Shown here one piece after another: positions 61,204 through 64,000 of a stretch of DNA of 64,000 nt. The position numbers and the translations under genes are program-made. Every line of letters begins with the position of its first letter. Position 1 is the first letter of the stretch. This DNA comes from Sphagnum magellanicum (Eukaryota > Streptophyta > Sphagnopsida > Sphagnales > Sphagnaceae): assembly GCA_021904315.1 (NCBI GenBank), contig CM038908.1, forward strand, positions 28,753,501 through 28,817,500. The letters run 5' to 3'. The notes beneath the pieces were generated by a model. That model did no database searches, was not told where the DNA came from, and saw only the letters and a list, made by a program, of their open reading frames with translations.

Positions 61204-63380
61204 TTCTTGGGTAGGAGTTAAACTACCTTGGGTTAAGTTGCAAGTGAGTTTTGATGGTTGTGTGCACCCTATCAAATGCAAAATTTGTTCAAATGTTGAA
61301 CATAAAAATAAGCTTTTGGTTCTCAAATGGGATTCATTCTAAAAACATGTCGAATGGAAGAAGGTTGACAAACCTATCAGAGGGGTGTTAAGAAAAGGGA
61401 TTAGTGTACTAGATCATAAACATAACATAAATGAAACTACTTATGCTTCCAAAGGAAAGGAATTTGTTTTGCAACAAGTTATTAATGGGTTGGTTGGTAA
61501 GAAATGTAGGAAATCGGTTTAGTTTGTTACATTGTTCCACACATTAAAACATGGCAAGCTAATGTTTGAGCACAAAGTTCACAAATATTTGTTTAACTTT
61601 TTAAATCTTGAGGAGAACCACAAAATTCATTGGATAAACACCTGTAGTTGGGTTATGGCTCAACCTATGCATTGTGCATTATCTTGAAGGCAATAAAATT
61701 TATTGTTGGAATAGCCCAATATTTGTCACTTACTTGTGATGAGGTCAACATAATTGACAACTAAAGTTGGTTTTCAATTCATTCATATGTGGTTTAGAAT
61801 TGGTTGCAAATATGAGTCTTCCTTTCCTTTTAATGTGTGGTTGTTGAATCAAATGTTGATAATCTTATTCAAGTTTTTATGCAAGCTACCTTGATGCATG
61901 GAGGTTTCACAAAAGATTTGATTGGCAACATGCTTTTGACATTTGGTGTTGATGGGGGTTTTGTTTTCCAAGGCACTAGGTTAGGTGTAAATTGATAGAT
62001 TTTTCGATGGTTGGGCTTCATATTCCATGAAGGTTCATTGTATGGTTCACATAACTAATCTTGCAATTCAAATTTTGTCAGATTTGTAGATGGTGAATAG
62101 AATTGATCATTTGTTTCAAACCTTGTACAATTATTTCCAAGAACCTTAAAAGGCACTTAGAATTTACAAAGCTTGTAAAGCTTATGGAGACAAAAGGTGT
62201 CAAGATTTTGAAGAATGCAAAACTTGTTGGATATTTATGTTGTTTCCTATTTGACATGTTATGATGGAGTACAAAACTTTGTTGATGAAGATAACCATTG
62301 ACGGTCCTACCAATGACAAAACAAAAGAAAAGTTTGATTTTTTCCATGATGTGCAAATTTTATTGAAGTTCATTGTTATTTTCCCATTGTTGCAATTAGT
62401 CCACAACCTAATTAAATTTAGCTAGTTGTATGATGGTTTCATTTGTGATTTCATGGCAACAACAAAAGTTTGACAAGAAAAAATCTAGGAATTATACACA
62501 AATTTGAACATGAGGTTCAAGTCTAATGCATTCAATGCTTACAAGTCTATGTTGTGTATTAAACATGAGTCAATGGATGTGTGTTGGATGACAATTTTGA
62601 ACATGGGCATGGAACATTTGACATTTAATGTGAACCAACAACATATTTTATTATTCATTTTAATTTGTAAGCTTGTGAAGTTTCATATGTGATAAAAAAC
62701 AAGTTTTTATTACAGCCAACACACATGTGGAGACATAATATTTTAGGTTTACCCTAAACCCTGTAACCCCCTTGTATTACATTTTGTCTATTTTGATTAT
62801 TTCCACTTTATTTGCATTGAAATGAACCAAAAAATGGATGTGGGTTGTAGGGTTATTAATTACCTTGTTGCAAAATTGTGTCATGGACAATCTAAGGTGG
62901 TGTATGCACAATATTTACATTATGATGGGAAAGAAAATTTCTACAAAACATTTGGATATGATTAACTCAAATTTTTAGCACCCCAAGATGCTAGGCAATA
63001 ATGACATATGGGTGTTTGAAGTTCTATCAAGAGCTTTCCTTGACATTTAGTATTATATGTTCAAGCTAGTCATGAAATCAAATGCATGTGTGCCATGGTC
63101 AACCCGCTTGACACAAATCCTTTGATGGGCCTTTGGTGCATCTTTCGACGTCCATACTGCTTGTTTGTTCTTTTCTAAAGTACTTCAAGTTGGTTGAAAT
63201 GGACATGGTACAAATCCTTGGCAATGTAGAGGATGAGTTGTGCTTTATCTCTTTTTGCATATGCAAATTGTGCAATCAACTCACTACCAGTTTGGGTTTA
63301 ATGGTCAAGATGTTTTCCCAAATGTTTTACACGTTGCATAATTTTCTGTATGCATAAGCAGATGTGCAATGATGTGTATA
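61204..63380 (+). mobile_element. Degenerate hAT-superfamily transposase with BED-like zinc finger
   Basis: A nearly continuous plus-strand frame starts near 61,204. A BED-like finger, 'IKCKICSNVEHKNKLLVLKW', lies at about 61,270-61,330. 'HWINTCSWVMAQPMH' (about 61,634-61,675) and 'YLSLTCDEVNIIDN' (about 61,720-61,762) follow; the latter is the family's 'CDEVTTIDNQSW' block with its catalytic-region Asp. 'LLTFGVDGGFVFQGTRLGV' is at about 61,931-61,990. After frame shifts come 'VHITNLAIQILSDL' (about 62,045-62,085) and 'DFFHDVQILLKFIVIFPLL' (62,335-62,395). The C-terminal hAT dimerisation region is at 63,190-63,357 ('LGNVEDELCFISF', 'LTTSLGLMVKMFSQMFYTLH'). Several stops and at least two shifts make it inactive. 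It belongs to the zf862/KIAA1586-like hAT group as I remember it. No terminal repeats found. Confidence 0.8.
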
Positions 63381-64000
63381 ACATTCTTATATGATGTGGG
63401 AGCTTAGATTTAAAGCTCTTTAGTCTTAGCTCAACAAATTTTTGACAATATTGCAAGCTACAATTGTTGGTTAGTTTATTGTGAAGTGAAGTTGGTGATC
63501 CCAAATGGATACCACTTTTTATTTATAATTCAACTTTTTTTTCCAAGTTCTTGTTCTATTGTGGATTTAGGGTGGTGTTATATTCAACTACCCTTGGTAT
63601 GTAGGATACTTGTGATATGTAGTGCTTAAAGGTTCCCTCGCAAGTGACTAATTTTTTATTTTTTTTTGTTTTCAGTTTGCGTTATGTGTATTTGCATTGT
63701 GATTTAGTTGTATTAAATTTTGAGCAATGAGCATTGTGGTTAAGGACTCGAATTTAGGAATCTCCATGATTTAGTAGTAGAAGTTGGGTAGATTTATTCT
63801 TTCAAGAATTGGTGAGATCCAAAAATCCTACAACAATCTAACCCTACTAGGTAGAAATAACCACCTTGAAAAAAATTGAATTATTTAATTAAACTCCATT
63901 AGTTTCCCCTTAATATATAGCCAAAAAGATTACTTCAAAAACAATCTTATCACCTACTCAACTCTAACTTATTCCAATAAGGGGCCAACCTAGCACCACC
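63381..64000. other. AT-rich intergenic DNA, no gene seen
   Basis: Follows the hAT relic. The 3' terminus of the element may lie here, but I could not identify an inverted repeat or an 8-bp target duplication. Confidence 0.5.

Overview
The window looks like nuclear DNA of a land plant. It is AT-rich, with genes broken by many spliceosomal introns separated by long stretches of decayed transposon DNA. Two points suggest a lineage that keeps flagellate sperm (bryophyte, lycophyte, fern, or possibly cycad/Ginkgo). One is a large leucine-rich-repeat gene of the LRRC9 family, which I know from ciliated eukaryotes. The other is the type of hAT and Harbinger relics present. The species cannot be named from the sequence alone.

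Layout. 1-20,700 is AT-rich, CpG-poor decayed DNA. It holds a minus-strand hAT transposase relic (about 9,480-10,620) and a plus-strand PIF/Harbinger transposase relic (about 16,390-18,240, split by an insert of about 0.88 kb). 20,700-26,700 is less AT-rich: a three-exon J-domain protein gene on the minus strand (21,926-23,322), then on the plus strand a broken, intron-bearing Lon protease pseudogene (about 24,230-25,690) and a weak TAF13-like relic. 26,700-31,000 is decayed DNA with one tentative two-exon membrane ORF, a hairpin and a small CpG-containing palindrome cluster with a 28-A tract. An intact tRNA-Cys(GCA) gene lies at 31,101-31,172 on the minus strand.

The main gene block is 32,100-48,500, all on the minus strand. 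A five-exon Golgi Qb-SNARE gene (GOS12 type, 229 aa) starts at 48,158 and ends at 44,665. A 19-exon LRRC9-type gene (about 1,670 aa) starts at 40,373 and ends at 32,144. I assembled both by checking that every exon junction keeps phase. Each gene needs one intron with a GC instead of GT donor. Between and inside them are degenerate tandem duplications.

48,500-64,000 returns to repeats: a minisatellite of about 1.25 kb just upstream of the SNARE gene, a 39-bp minisatellite flanked by (CTAC)n/(GTAG)n, an 813-bp solo LTR with a clean 5-bp target duplication (57,879-58,691), and a plus-strand hAT relic with a BED-like finger (about 61,204-63,380).

The genes do not form a pathway. The SNARE and the J protein are housekeeping functions; the LRRC9-type gene is the lineage-informative one. 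Most other open frames in the AT-rich parts are short, lack homology I recognise, and are not reported as genes.
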